Below the pieces are notes generated by a model. The model made no database searches. It worked only from the letters and a program-made list of their open reading frames with translations, and was not told the DNA's origin. A DNA stretch of 60,789 nucleotides from Lachnospiraceae bacterium UBA3772 (lineage in GTDB: Bacteria; Bacillota; Clostridia; Lachnospirales; Lachnospiraceae): the NCBI GenBank assembly GCA_002371025.1, contig DFFQ01000213.1:1-60789 (forward strand). Reading direction: 5' to 3'. The position numbers were made by a program, and so were the translations under genes. Below, piece by piece: positions 44,197 through 51,972 of this stretch; the stretch's first letter is position 1; the number at the start of each line of letters is the position of its first letter.

Positions 44197-45513
44197 ATGG
44201 GTGATAATAGAACATTAGTTAATAAAATCATAACAGGAAGCTGGAAGGCAAAACTTTCAGTCCTGTTAATGGGTGCAGGTCAGATGGCTTATGGCTGCAT
44301 CGGTAAAGGTTTAATATTTATCATCACAGAAATACTGATGCTTAAATATTTCATATCAAATGGCTTTGCCAGTATGAAGGGATTCTTTACCTTAGGAACA
44401 CAGAAGGCTGATGCCTGGGCTGGTACTAAAGGTGATAATTCTATAGTAATGCTTTTGATGGGAATCTTTGCCTGGTTTGCGCTGGCTGCATTTATTTATA
44501 TTTATATCGTAAACCTTCGTGATGTCTGTGCTATTGATGAGCAGGCAAAAAAAGGAAAAAAGATTAAAAATTTAAAAGAAAACTTAAAAGAATTAGGGGA
44601 TAAAAAGTTCTATGTGCTTGTTCTTTTTCTCCCGGTAGTAGGTGTATGTATTTTTAATATTTTACCTATTATCTTCATGATTCTTATAGCTTTCACTAAT
44701 TATGGTGGAAGTATAGTTCCTCCTGAACTGGTTGACTGGGTAGGAATAGAAAACTTTAAGAAGATTCTTACCCTGTCACAGTTCGCTCCTACTTTTATGA
44801 AAATCTTAGGATGGAACTTAGTATGGGCTGTAGTTTCAACAGCACTTAACTATTTCGCAGGTCTTGGTCTTGCTCTTCTTATAAATAAGAAGTGTGTTAA
44901 GGGTAAAGCTTACTGGAGACTTTTCCCAGTACTTGCTTATGCAATACCTGGATTTATTACATTACTTGCATTTAAGTTTATGTTCTCTTATGGAGGACCA
45001 ATAAATCAGATGATAAGAGCAGCTGGTGGAACAGCTATAGGTTTCCTTGATCTTGATGCAAAATGGTCAGCAAGGATCATAGGATTACTTGTTAACTGTT
45101 GGATAAGTGTTCCTTCAATCATGCTTCTTGCTACAGGTCATCTCTCAAATAGAGATATGTCTCTTTATGAGGCGGCAAAGATTGATGGAGCTTCAAAGGG
45201 ACAGCAGTTTAGAAAGTTAACAATGCCATACATGATTTTTGCAACTACACCAGTGCTTTTAGGACAGTTTGTAGGAAATTTCAATAATTTTGGTATTTTC
45301 TACTTCCTTAGAGGAGGACTTTACCTGGATGGATACTTCCTTGCCAGTGATACAGACCTTCTTATCAACTGGCTCTATAACTTATCAATCGATAATAATT
45401 ATTACTGCATAGGAGCTGCGATAAGCTTAGTAATATTTGCCATAACATCAGCAATTTCAGTTGGTGTATATGTTAAGTCACCATCATTTAGAGAGGAGGA
45501 TACATTCCAGTGA
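44197..45513 (+). CDS. Maltodextrin ABC transporter permease, MalF-like
   Basis: A 438-residue permease. An extended N-terminus with two membrane helices (about 15-48 and 85-110) precedes the conserved six-helix core. The EAA loop is YEAAKIDGASKGQQFRKLTMPYM. The later LINWLYNLSIDNNYYCIGAAISLV matches MalF proteins. It partners the MalG-like protein whose GTG start overlaps its stop by 4 bases. No ATPase gene follows; a shared MsmK/MalK-type ATPase encoded elsewhere is likely. Confidence 0.92.
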   Translation: MGDNRTLVNKIITGSWKAKLSVLLMGAGQMAYGCIGKGLIFIITEILMLKYFISNGFASMKGFFTLGTQKADAWAGTKGDNSIVMLLMGIFAWFALAAFIYIYIVNLRDVCAIDEQAKKGKKIKNLKENLKELGDKKFYVLVLFLPVVGVCIFNILPIIFMILIAFTNYGGSIVPPELVDWVGIENFKKILTLSQFAPTFMKILGWNLVWAVVSTALNYFAGLGLALLINKKCVKGKAYWRLFPVLAYAIPGFITLLAFKFMFSYGGPINQMIRAAGGTAIGFLDLDAKWSARIIGLLVNCWISVPSIMLLATGHLSNRDMSLYEAAKIDGASKGQQFRKLTMPYMIFATTPVLLGQFVGNFNNFGIFYFLRGGLYLDGYFLASDTDLLINWLYNLSIDNNYYCIGAAISLVIFAITSAISVGVYVKSPSFREEDTFQ

Positions 45514-46355
45514 GAAAAAAGAAAAACAGTAATGCTTTTTCAAAATTTGATACAGTTATTACATATGCGATTCTTATCGTTGTATCATTTTTATTCTTCT
45601 TCCCATGTTTATGGATAGTACTTGCCTCATTCTCAAAATCGGGATCTATCTACTCTTTTGACGGATTCTTCCCATCAGCATTCAGTCTGGTTTCATTTAA
45701 GAAATTATTTACTGATACTGCCATGTATAATTATCCTAAATGGTTCTTAAATACATTTTTTGTAGCAAGTGGAAGCTGTATCCTTGGTACTCTTCTTACA
45801 ATACTTACTGCTTATACAATGTCCAGATATGAATTTAAGTTAAGAAAGTCAATGATGAAGACTACTATGATACTCGGAATGTTTCCATCATTCATGGGTA
45901 TGACTGCGGTTTATATCCTTATGACACAGTTCGGACTTATTAACCGTCTGTGGGGACTTATCCTTATTTATGCAGCAGGTGCTCCTATGGGTTATCTTAC
46001 CCAGAAGGGTTATTTTGATACAATACCTAAGGCTATTGATGAAGCTGCAAAGATTGATGGTGCAACTAATGCTCAGGTATTTTGGAAGATACATATGCCT
46101 CTTTCAAAACCTATCATTACTTACACAGCTCTTACAGCATTCACATGGCCATGGTCAGATTTTATTCTCCCTAAATTATTACTTAAGGAGAAGAACTTAT
46201 ATACAGTTGCAGTTGGACTTATGAGCCTTGATGAGACTGAGTTCGTTAGATTTGCAGCTGGTAGCGTATTCATTGCGGTTCCTATAGTTATCCTTTATTT
46301 CTGCCTTGTAAGAAATATGATAAATGGAATAGCTGAAGGTGCCGTTAAAGGATAA
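45510..46355 (+). CDS. Maltodextrin ABC transporter permease, MalG-like
   Basis: A 281-residue permease with six membrane helices. The EAA loop is IDEAAKIDGATNAQVFWKIHMPLSKP and the C-terminal block is MINGIAEGAVKG, both MalG-typical. It starts with GTG at 45510 overlapping the malF-like stop, behind GAGGAGG, which shows translational coupling. It is the last gene of the operon and is followed by the C-rich hairpin array. Confidence 0.92.
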   Translation: MRKKKNSNAFSKFDTVITYAILIVVSFLFFFPCLWIVLASFSKSGSIYSFDGFFPSAFSLVSFKKLFTDTAMYNYPKWFLNTFFVASGSCILGTLLTILTAYTMSRYEFKLRKSMMKTTMILGMFPSFMGMTAVYILMTQFGLINRLWGLILIYAAGAPMGYLTQKGYFDTIPKAIDEAAKIDGATNAQVFWKIHMPLSKPIITYTALTAFTWPWSDFILPKLLLKEKNLYTVAVGLMSLDETEFVRFAAGSVFIAVPIVILYFCLVRNMINGIAEGAVKG

Positions 46356-46372
46356 ATACTTTTATACTTTTA

Positions 46373-46471
46373 CCCCGTCCCCCCGAGTAAGTATAAATAC
46401 CTTTTACCCCCCTTGGAGTATTTCGAAATACTCCCCCCTTTTTTGGAGTATTTCAATATACTCCACCCCCC
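46373..46471. repeat. C-run and palindrome array downstream of the MalG-like gene
   Basis: In this 363-bp gap without a gene, four runs of six C start at 46379, 46407, 46433 and 46466, with CCCC at 46373. Between them lie a perfect 20-bp palindrome (46415-46434, GGAGTATTTC with GAAATACTCC), a near-perfect one 30 bp later (46445-46464), and a decayed third unit (46385-46400). Each hairpin is followed by C then T runs, so tandem terminators are plausible; the minus strand has G-runs that could form a quadruplex. From 46472 to 46550 there is only a short AACCGGCCTAGCCGG hairpin. Confidence 0.7.
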
Positions 46472-46550
46472 TTTTTATTAATTTATTTTCTTGTGGGCAT
46501 AATAGTGAAGTGTCTGCAAGAAACCGGCCTAGCCGGACAACATTTTCCAA

Positions 46551-46582
46551 GAGCCGCCCGGTAATATGCTGGGCGGCTTTTT
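46551..46582 (+). terminator. Intrinsic terminator before the flavodiiron gene
   Basis: AGCCGCCC (46552-46559) pairs with GGGCGGCT (46571-46578), followed by TTTTT. A possible -10 box TACAAT lies just downstream at 46591-46596, so the flavodiiron gene has its own transcript. Confidence 0.9.
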
Positions 46583-46718
46583 AAAATTATGGTACAATAA
46601 AATAGAATGCGCGGACTAATCCAGAGATGGTATTTCAAATATTTTATTTAGAGAAAAGCTGTGATTGTTCCTGTAGTCGGTGTTTTAAATGATGATGACA
46701 GAATAATGGAGGTTTTAA

Positions 46719-47870
46719 ATGTTTATAACAGAAGATATTATCTATGTTGGTGTTAATGATCATGATGTAGATCTTTTTGAAGGACTTTATGATGTGCCAG
46801 AGGGAATGGCATATAATTCCTATATTATTAAAGATGAGAAGATTGCAGTAATGGATACTGTTGACCAGCATTTTGGAGAAGAATGGCTTTCAAATATAAA
46901 GAAAGCATTAGATGGAAAAACTCCTGATTATCTTATAGTTCAGCATATGGAGCCGGATCATTCAGCTAATATTGATGTATTTGCAAAAGAATATCCAGAG
47001 GCTCTTATAGTTGGAAATATGATGTCTTTTACAATGATGAAGAAGTTCTTTGGAACTGATTATGCTGATAGAAGGGTCGTTGTAAAGGATGGAGACAGTC
47101 TTTCACTTGGAAATCATGATTTAAAATTTGTATTTGCGCCTATGGTACACTGGCCAGAGGTTATGATGACTTATGATGTGAAAGACAAAGCATTTTTCTC
47201 AGCAGATGGTTTTGGTAAATTCGGAGCGTTAGATGTTGAAGCAGATTGGGCCTGCGAAGCAAGACGTTATTATTTTGGTATTGTAGGTAAGTTTGGAGCG
47301 CAGGTACAGGCACTTCTTAAAAAGGCTGCAAGCTTAGATATCCAGGTGATTTGCCCTCTTCATGGACCGGTTCTTACTGAAAATCTTTCATATTATCTTG
47401 ACCTTTACAATACCTGGTCATCTTATGAAGTAGAAAGTGAAGGAGTATTTATTGCCTATACTTCCGTTTATGGAAATACAAAGAAGGCCGCCCTTCTTCT
47501 TAAGGAAAAGCTTGAAGAAAAGGGATGTCCAAAGGTAGCTATTGCAGATCTTGCCAGAGAAGATATGGCAGAATCAGTTGAAGATGCATTTAGATATGGA
47601 AAAATAGTTCTTGCTACAACTACCTATAATGGAGATATCTTCCCTACTATGAGGGAATTTATTAATGATCTTACTGAGAGAGGATACCAGAAGAGAAAAA
47701 TTGGTATCATTGAAAATGGTACCTGGGCTCCGATGGCGGCTAAGTGTATCAAGGCAAGGTTTGAGAACAGTAAGGAGATAGTATTTGCAGATACAACAGT
47801 AACTGTTAATGCAGCTTTAGATGATAAAGCTATTGAGGCGATAAACAGCCTGGCTGATGAAATGGCTTAA
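46719..47870 (+). CDS. Flavodiiron protein (A-type flavoprotein, FprA family)
   Basis: A 383-residue protein. The N-terminal metallo-beta-lactamase-like diiron domain has HMEPDHS (iron ligands), PMVHWPE, SADGFG and CPLHGPV. The C-terminal flavodoxin domain starts AYTSVYGNTKKAA (about residue 250) and binds FMN. No rubredoxin extension. In anaerobes these enzymes reduce oxygen to water or nitric oxide to nitrous oxide. TGGAGG precedes ATG 46719. It stands alone, consistent with an oxygen-stress role. Confidence 0.95.
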   Translation: MFITEDIIYVGVNDHDVDLFEGLYDVPEGMAYNSYIIKDEKIAVMDTVDQHFGEEWLSNIKKALDGKTPDYLIVQHMEPDHSANIDVFAKEYPEALIVGNMMSFTMMKKFFGTDYADRRVVVKDGDSLSLGNHDLKFVFAPMVHWPEVMMTYDVKDKAFFSADGFGKFGALDVEADWACEARRYYFGIVGKFGAQVQALLKKAASLDIQVICPLHGPVLTENLSYYLDLYNTWSSYEVESEGVFIAYTSVYGNTKKAALLLKEKLEEKGCPKVAIADLAREDMAESVEDAFRYGKIVLATTTYNGDIFPTMREFINDLTERGYQKRKIGIIENGTWAPMAAKCIKARFENSKEIVFADTTVTVNAALDDKAIEAINSLADEMA

Positions 47871-47987
47871 TTACTTCCTTGACTTTTCTTTAAAAATATA
47901 ATTAAATGAACACTGTGATTAATGAAAACCTATTAATTAAGTGGGATTAATATTTTATATAAGAGATTTATTAGGAGGATATATAAA

Positions 47988-48338
47988 ATGTCAGATGAAA
48001 CAAAAGAAAAGATACTTGATAATGCAGTAGATGCATTTGACTCAGATGAAGAAAAATCAGCTGAAGAGTTATATAAAGAAGGCGCTGTAAAGAAGATAAT
48101 CACAAAGAAGGAAATAGTTGCTGATATAATTTCAAAATATCCTGGAGCTGCTATCGTGCTTGTTCAGGACGGAATGTTCTGCATTACCTGTGGAGCAGCG
48201 CAGAGTGAGTCATTAGAAGAAGCTTGCTATGTACATGGTCTTGATCCGGATGCAGTTGAGCTGGATGTTAATGATTATCTTACAAGAACCCTTGAGGATG
48301 CTTTAAAAGAAGAAGCAGCCAAGGAAGATGCGGAATAA
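47988..48338 (+). CDS. DUF1858 domain protein
   Basis: A 116-residue acidic protein. The core (about 35-95) follows the DUF1858 pattern: ITKKEIVADIISKYPGAAIVLVQDGMFCITCGAAQSESLEEACYVHGLD, with the conserved CxxC (C-I-T-C). An acidic N-terminal extension and C-terminal tail flank it. The CxxC could bind metal or be redox active, fitting its neighbour the flavodiiron protein, but no function is known. AGGAGG precedes ATG 47988. An inverted repeat TATTAAT-N8-ATTAATA lies at 47931-47952. Confidence 0.8.
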   Translation: MSDETKEKILDNAVDAFDSDEEKSAEELYKEGAVKKIITKKEIVADIISKYPGAAIVLVQDGMFCITCGAAQSESLEEACYVHGLDPDAVELDVNDYLTRTLEDALKEEAAKEDAE

Positions 48339-48360
48339 AGTAAATAACTGATATCATTTA

Positions 48361-48402
48361 AGAAAGAGTCCTTACTGGCATAAGTCGGTAAGGACTCTTT
48401 CT
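48361..48402 (+). terminator. Terminator/hairpin after the DUF1858 gene
   Basis: A perfect 15-bp stem (48361-48375 with 48388-48402) and a 12-base loop. It lacks a long T-run after the stem, but the stem ends in CTTTCT. Confidence 0.85.
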
Positions 48403-48444
48403 GCGTAGGCAACGAGTAAGTTCACAGAGTTTTCACTAAAATTA

Positions 48445-48486
48445 TTAGCACTCGCTATTGACGAGTGCTAATAAGAGTGATATAAC
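48445..48486 (+). promoter_or_regulatory. CIRCE operator (HrcA) overlapping the hsp20 promoter
   Basis: TTAGCACTC-N9-GAGTGCTAA at 48445-48471 is a perfect CIRCE element, the binding site of the heat-shock repressor HrcA. It overlaps TTGACG (48458-48463); 17 bp later TATAAC (48481-48486) gives a sigma-A promoter. Bound HrcA would cover the -35 box. About 115 bp of leader separate this from the first Hsp20 gene; nothing else was recognised there. Confidence 0.95.
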
Positions 48487-48602
48487 ATAATTACAAAATA
48501 AATGACAGAACAATACAAAACAATGAAGTGAATAATCAGTCGAATTAATAAGCGATTATGACAATGTAACATTTATCAGTATGGTAGAAAGGATGATGAG
48601 AT

Positions 48603-48953
48603 ATGTATTTAACAACAAGAAGGCCAAATATAATGAAAAGTGATGTAAGAGAAAGACAGGAGGATTATCTCTTAGATATTGATCTTCCTGGGTGCAACAA
48701 AGAGGATGTAAAGATATATCTGGAGGATGGTTATCTGGTAGTTACAGCAGAGATTAATAAAAAGACAGAGGAAGATAAAGGCAAACTGGTAAGATCTGAA
48801 AGATATAGCGGCAAATATCAGAGAAGCTGGTATGTAGGAGATAAGATTTTTACTGAAGATATTTCAGCATCATATAAAAATGGTGTTCTTACAATTGTAG
48901 TACCAAAACAGTCAAAGAGGACACCTGAGAAAGCAACAATTTCCATTAATTAA
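48603..48953 (+). CDS. Hsp20/alpha-crystallin small heat-shock protein
   Basis: A 116-residue small heat-shock protein with a very short N-terminal arm. The alpha-crystallin domain (about 14-108) has VRERQEDYLLDIDLPGCNKEDVKIYLEDGYLVV, SERYSGKYQRSWYV and the conserved NGVLTIVVPK. It binds unfolding proteins without ATP. AGAAAGGATGATGAG precedes ATG 48603. First gene behind the CIRCE promoter, co-transcribed with the second Hsp20 gene. Confidence 0.93.
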   Translation: MYLTTRRPNIMKSDVRERQEDYLLDIDLPGCNKEDVKIYLEDGYLVVTAEINKKTEEDKGKLVRSERYSGKYQRSWYVGDKIFTEDISASYKNGVLTIVVPKQSKRTPEKATISIN

Positions 48954-49005
48954 ATAATAAATCGCAAAATGCGATGTAGATATAATTAGAAAAGGAGTGA
49001 TCTTT

Positions 49006-49449
49006 ATGTATAGCCCAAGTATTTTTAATGATAATTTTGTAGATGATCTATTTGAAGAAGTGTTAGGCTTCCCATTTGATTTTGGAAAGAAGGGTGATAT
49101 TCCAGCAGGAAGAATGATCACAGATGTCCACGAATTCGATGATAAATATGTACTGGAGATGGAACTTCCCGGATATGATAAAAGTGATGTTAAGATTGAA
49201 CTAGAAGATGGATATTTAAAGATTGAAGCTGAGCATAAGGAAGATACAGAAAATAAAGATGCAGCTGGAAAGATCATCCGTAAAGAAAGATTCACCGGAA
49301 AATGTGAAAGAAAGTTCTATATCGGTAAAGAAGTAAAGGGTGATGATATAAGTGCTGAGTTTAAAGATGGAATCTTAAAGATAGGTGTTCCAAAGGTAGC
49401 GGAACAGCCAAAGGTAGAAAAGAAGAATTATATTGAAATAGATGGATAA
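49006..49449 (+). CDS. Hsp20/alpha-crystallin small heat-shock protein (18-kDa class)
   Basis: About 147 residues. An N-terminal arm with FNDNFVDDLFEEVLGFPFDF, then the alpha-crystallin domain with MITDVHEFDDKYVLEMELPGYDKSDV-type start, RKERFTGKCERKFYIG and DGILKIGVPK, and a C-terminal YIEID tail. ATG 49006 sits behind AAAAGGAG; the GTG at 48997 overlaps that site. A small hairpin (ATCGCA-AAA-TGCGAT, 48961-48975) lies between the two hsp20 genes and may set their relative expression. Confidence 0.94.
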   Translation: MYSPSIFNDNFVDDLFEEVLGFPFDFGKKGDIPAGRMITDVHEFDDKYVLEMELPGYDKSDVKIELEDGYLKIEAEHKEDTENKDAAGKIIRKERFTGKCERKFYIGKEVKGDDISAEFKDGILKIGVPKVAEQPKVEKKNYIEIDG

Positions 49450-49466
49450 TAATTTACCTCCCCCTT

Positions 49467-49503
49467 AAGGAGCTGTAGGATTTTTCTTACAGCTCCTTTT
49501 TTA
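49467..49503 (+). terminator. Intrinsic terminator after the hsp20 pair
   Basis: An 11-bp stem (49467-49477 with 49488-49498) and a T-run reaching 49502. Confidence 0.92.
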
Positions 49504-49523
49504 TTTCAAAAATATTTTTTTAA

Positions 49524-49554
49524 TGCAACCTTTCATGGCATATATTACTCTAAT
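49524..49554 (+). promoter_or_regulatory. Candidate ECF-type promoter of the sigma operon
   Basis: TGCAACCTTT (49524-49533) and CTCTAAT (49548-49554) are spaced about as the -35 AAC motif and -10 box of ECF promoters. There is no clear sigma-A promoter here. This would make the operon autoregulated, as is common for ECF sigma factors. The match is by eye only. Confidence 0.4.
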
Positions 49555-49587
49555 ATAATGTAACGATAAAAAAAGGAAAGAAAAAAT

Positions 49588-50058
49588 ATGAATAAAGAAG
49601 AATTTGCTCAAATAGTAATGGACTCAAAAGACAGTTTGTTCAGAGTCAGTTTTTCAATCCTAGGAAATGAGACTGATTGTGAGGATGCTGTTGGGGAAGC
49701 GATTACTCTAGCATTTACCAAATTAAATACATTAAAGCAGGAACAATATGCGAAGACCTGGTTGATTAAAATCCTTATTAGAGAATGCTACAAAGTACTG
49801 AGGCATAAGAAAAGAGCAGTTCTTTCAGATGGAGAAATGGATGAGCTTTTTGAATTTGAAAATTATGAAGAAAAGGCAGAGTTTTATGAACTATATGCTG
49901 CTCTTGATAAGCTTTCAAAAGAAGAGCGTACAGTTGTAACTCTCTTTTATTTTGAAGACTATTCAATTAAAGAGATAGCAGGAATTACAAGATCCACCAC
50001 AGGAACTGTTAAAAGCAGGCTTTCACGAGCCAGAAAACATTTGAAGAACTTACTATAA
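49588..50058 (+). CDS. ECF RNA polymerase sigma factor
   Basis: A 156-residue protein with region 2 (FRVSFSILGNETDCEDAVGEAITLAFTKLNTL, then AKTWLIKILIRECYKVLR) and region 4 (LDKLSKEERTVVTLFYFEDYSIKEIAG, TGTVKSRLSRARKHLK), the two domains that define ECF factors. A weak AAAGGAAAG precedes ATG 49588. It is followed by a single-pass membrane protein that is probably its anti-sigma factor, and by a lipoprotein. Confidence 0.95.
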   Translation: MNKEEFAQIVMDSKDSLFRVSFSILGNETDCEDAVGEAITLAFTKLNTLKQEQYAKTWLIKILIRECYKVLRHKKRAVLSDGEMDELFEFENYEEKAEFYELYAALDKLSKEERTVVTLFYFEDYSIKEIAGITRSTTGTVKSRLSRARKHLKNLL

Positions 50059-50091
50059 GGGCATTCATATAAAAAGAAAGGATGAATAAAT

Positions 50092-51321
50092 ATGGAAAGA
50101 AAATATCCACCAACCCCTAAAAAATTCGAAGACCATATTAATAGAATGGTAAATAATGAACTCGTAAAAAATGATAATAAAAACAGGTTTAATTTATTAA
50201 GACCTGCAGTAGCTATGGCGGCAATGCTGGCATTAATAGTTGCGACACCGGTACTCGCAAAGAATATTTCTTATATTAAAGAGTACTTAAATGACAGAGG
50301 AGATGATGTTTCAACTGAAGGAATTGTTTATTATGATGAGGATAGTAAGAAGAATACAGTTATAGAACATGTAACAGATTATAGTGACATTTATAATTCT
50401 CTTTCTGAAATGGAAAAGAAAAATCTTAACGAATATAGAAAGTATTATGATAATTCAGGCTATCCGGATTATATTGATTATACTTCAAAACAGGTGGATG
50501 ATATTATCTGTTCTAAATGGGCTAAGGAGCCAGTGCTTATTTTTGATGAGGTATATATGGATGGAACAACATTGTACTATTCAGCACATTTATCAAAAGA
50601 ATATGAGAATATTTCTTTACACAATACAGATCATGCATTTGTAAATGGACTTGATTGCTGTAACTATGCATTTGCCAAGGCTGGCGAAGAAGGTCATTGT
50701 GTAGGTACTATAGATCTTAGTTTAAATATGTTAGATGATGAGCATCATAAGGATGGAGAGGAAATTAAAAATTATATTAATGCCGAGGGAGAACTGGCTA
50801 TCTTAATGGAGTTTTATAAAGGGGATGGCGATGAGCGTTTATTAGTTTCATTTTATGATGGAGACTGGAATAATTCTCTTAAAACAGTTGAGTTCGCTCA
50901 GATTGACAAGTCATTAGAGGATTATGGAAATGTTCATATTGATAAAGTGATCAGTGCTCCATCCAAAACTACTATAAAATTCACATATACAATTGATGCA
51001 GAAAAACTTGAGGCTATATGTGATAAGTATGATTTTTATGATATAGATGAAATTTTTGAAAAATACAGGCTTAGTGGTGATAATGGAGATTCTAACAGCA
51101 CATATTATAGTTGGGGGCTTAAGAATATAGAAAAAACAGATGGAAAGTATAAGATAGAATGTAAGCTTGAACTAAAGACTGAAGCTGGAATGAAGGATCT
51201 GAAGGAGAATAAGTCATTAGTAATTACTCCATATTCTGTAAAACACACACGATCAGGAGAAGTTATAGAAGGAACAGAAAAACTGGTGGAAGAATTATCT
51301 TTTTCTATAGAACTGCAATAA
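50092..51321 (+). CDS. Probable membrane anti-sigma factor (DUF4179-like)
   Basis: A 409-residue protein with a short cytoplasmic N-terminus (about 1-38), one transmembrane helix (about 42-62, AVAMAAMLALIVATPVLA) and a large acidic extracytoplasmic domain, rich in Tyr and Asp. This is the layout of anti-sigma factors encoded directly after ECF genes in Clostridia, often with DUF4179. The cytoplasmic segment would bind sigma; the outer part would sense an envelope signal. The signal is unknown. AAAGAAAGG precedes ATG 50092. Confidence 0.65.
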   Translation: MERKYPPTPKKFEDHINRMVNNELVKNDNKNRFNLLRPAVAMAAMLALIVATPVLAKNISYIKEYLNDRGDDVSTEGIVYYDEDSKKNTVIEHVTDYSDIYNSLSEMEKKNLNEYRKYYDNSGYPDYIDYTSKQVDDIICSKWAKEPVLIFDEVYMDGTTLYYSAHLSKEYENISLHNTDHAFVNGLDCCNYAFAKAGEEGHCVGTIDLSLNMLDDEHHKDGEEIKNYINAEGELAILMEFYKGDGDERLLVSFYDGDWNNSLKTVEFAQIDKSLEDYGNVHIDKVISAPSKTTIKFTYTIDAEKLEAICDKYDFYDIDEIFEKYRLSGDNGDSNSTYYSWGLKNIEKTDGKYKIECKLELKTEAGMKDLKENKSLVITPYSVKHTRSGEVIEGTEKLVEELSFSIELQ

Positions 51322-51337
51322 AAAGAGGATTTATATT

Positions 51338-51805
51338 ATGAATAAAAATATTAAAAAAATCGCAGCCGTATTGACTGCAGGTTTAATCTTAACAGGATGT
51401 AATAAAAATACAGCGATAAATGCTAATAAGTCAGAAGCTGAAAGCCCGATAGATACTAAAGAAATCATACAGGCTGCTGAATGGAATAATGAAGTAATAG
51501 ATAAGACAATAGGTGAAAATGAAGAAAAGATCATAATAAAGGCAAAAGTAAATATTTTAAGTGATGACATATATGAAGGAAGTATCAAAAAAGAATTTCC
51601 GACAGTTGAAATGATCGAAAAAGAATTATGCGATGGAAAGCTGACAGGGTATCCGGATGACGTGATTGATAAGATCACACTTTGCTATATGGAAAATGAA
51701 GAAAACAATGTTATTCCTGTATGGGCATTTAGCATCTACTGGGGAGATATGGATAATGTTGTTTATGTTTATGATGCTGTTAATGGAAATCTGATAATTA
51801 ATTAA
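51338..51805 (+). CDS. Small lipoprotein of the ECF sigma operon
   Basis: A 155-residue lipoprotein (lipobox LTGC, Cys21). The mature part is acidic; its end, IPVWAFSIYWGDMDNVVYVYDAVNGNLIIN, resembles the PepSY/YpeB-like ending of proteins that bind or protect cell-wall components, but no family is certain. It lies 16 bp after the anti-sigma gene and is presumably the third gene of the operon, perhaps a regulon output or sensor. Confidence 0.7.
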   Translation: MNKNIKKIAAVLTAGLILTGCNKNTAINANKSEAESPIDTKEIIQAAEWNNEVIDKTIGENEEKIIIKAKVNILSDDIYEGSIKKEFPTVEMIEKELCDGKLTGYPDDVIDKITLCYMENEENNVIPVWAFSIYWGDMDNVVYVYDAVNGNLIIN

Positions 51806-51825
51806 AGTGAACAACATAACTTACA

Positions 51826-51855
51826 GAAAAACCACGTAAATACGTGGTTTTTCTT
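51826..51855 (+). terminator. Intrinsic terminator after the ECF operon
   Basis: A perfect inverted repeat (51826-51838 with 51841-51853) centred on AA, rich in A on the left and T on the right arm, so it can work in both directions. Confidence 0.85.
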
Positions 51856-51867
51856 ATATTTATAAAA

Positions 51868-51896
51868 TTGACAGTATAATTATGCTGGTGTTATAC
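51868..51896 (+). promoter_or_regulatory. Promoter of ileS
   Basis: TTGACA at 51868-51873, a 17-bp spacer and TTATAC at 51891-51896. The remaining ~75-base leader is too short for a T-box, and no T-box core (e.g. TGGNACCGCG) is visible. Confidence 0.7.
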
Positions 51897-51972
51897 TTAT
51901 TAGGTTATTATCGGGAGTAGTATACCGTTTTAACAGTTTTAGTTGATCATTAATGAAAGGACATACATATAC

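Noticed and set aside
46339..46584. Small ORF across the C-run region
   Set aside because: It overlaps the end of the MalG-like gene, the C-run/palindrome array and a terminator. Its composition is driven by the repeats and it has no ribosome site.
49778..50644. Short ORFs overlapping the sigma and anti-sigma genes
   Set aside because: They are other-frame shadows of genes with clear family motifs or operon context.
51806..51972. T-box leader for ileS
   Set aside because: The promoter leaves only about 70 bases of leader, and no specifier loop or T-box core sequence was seen.
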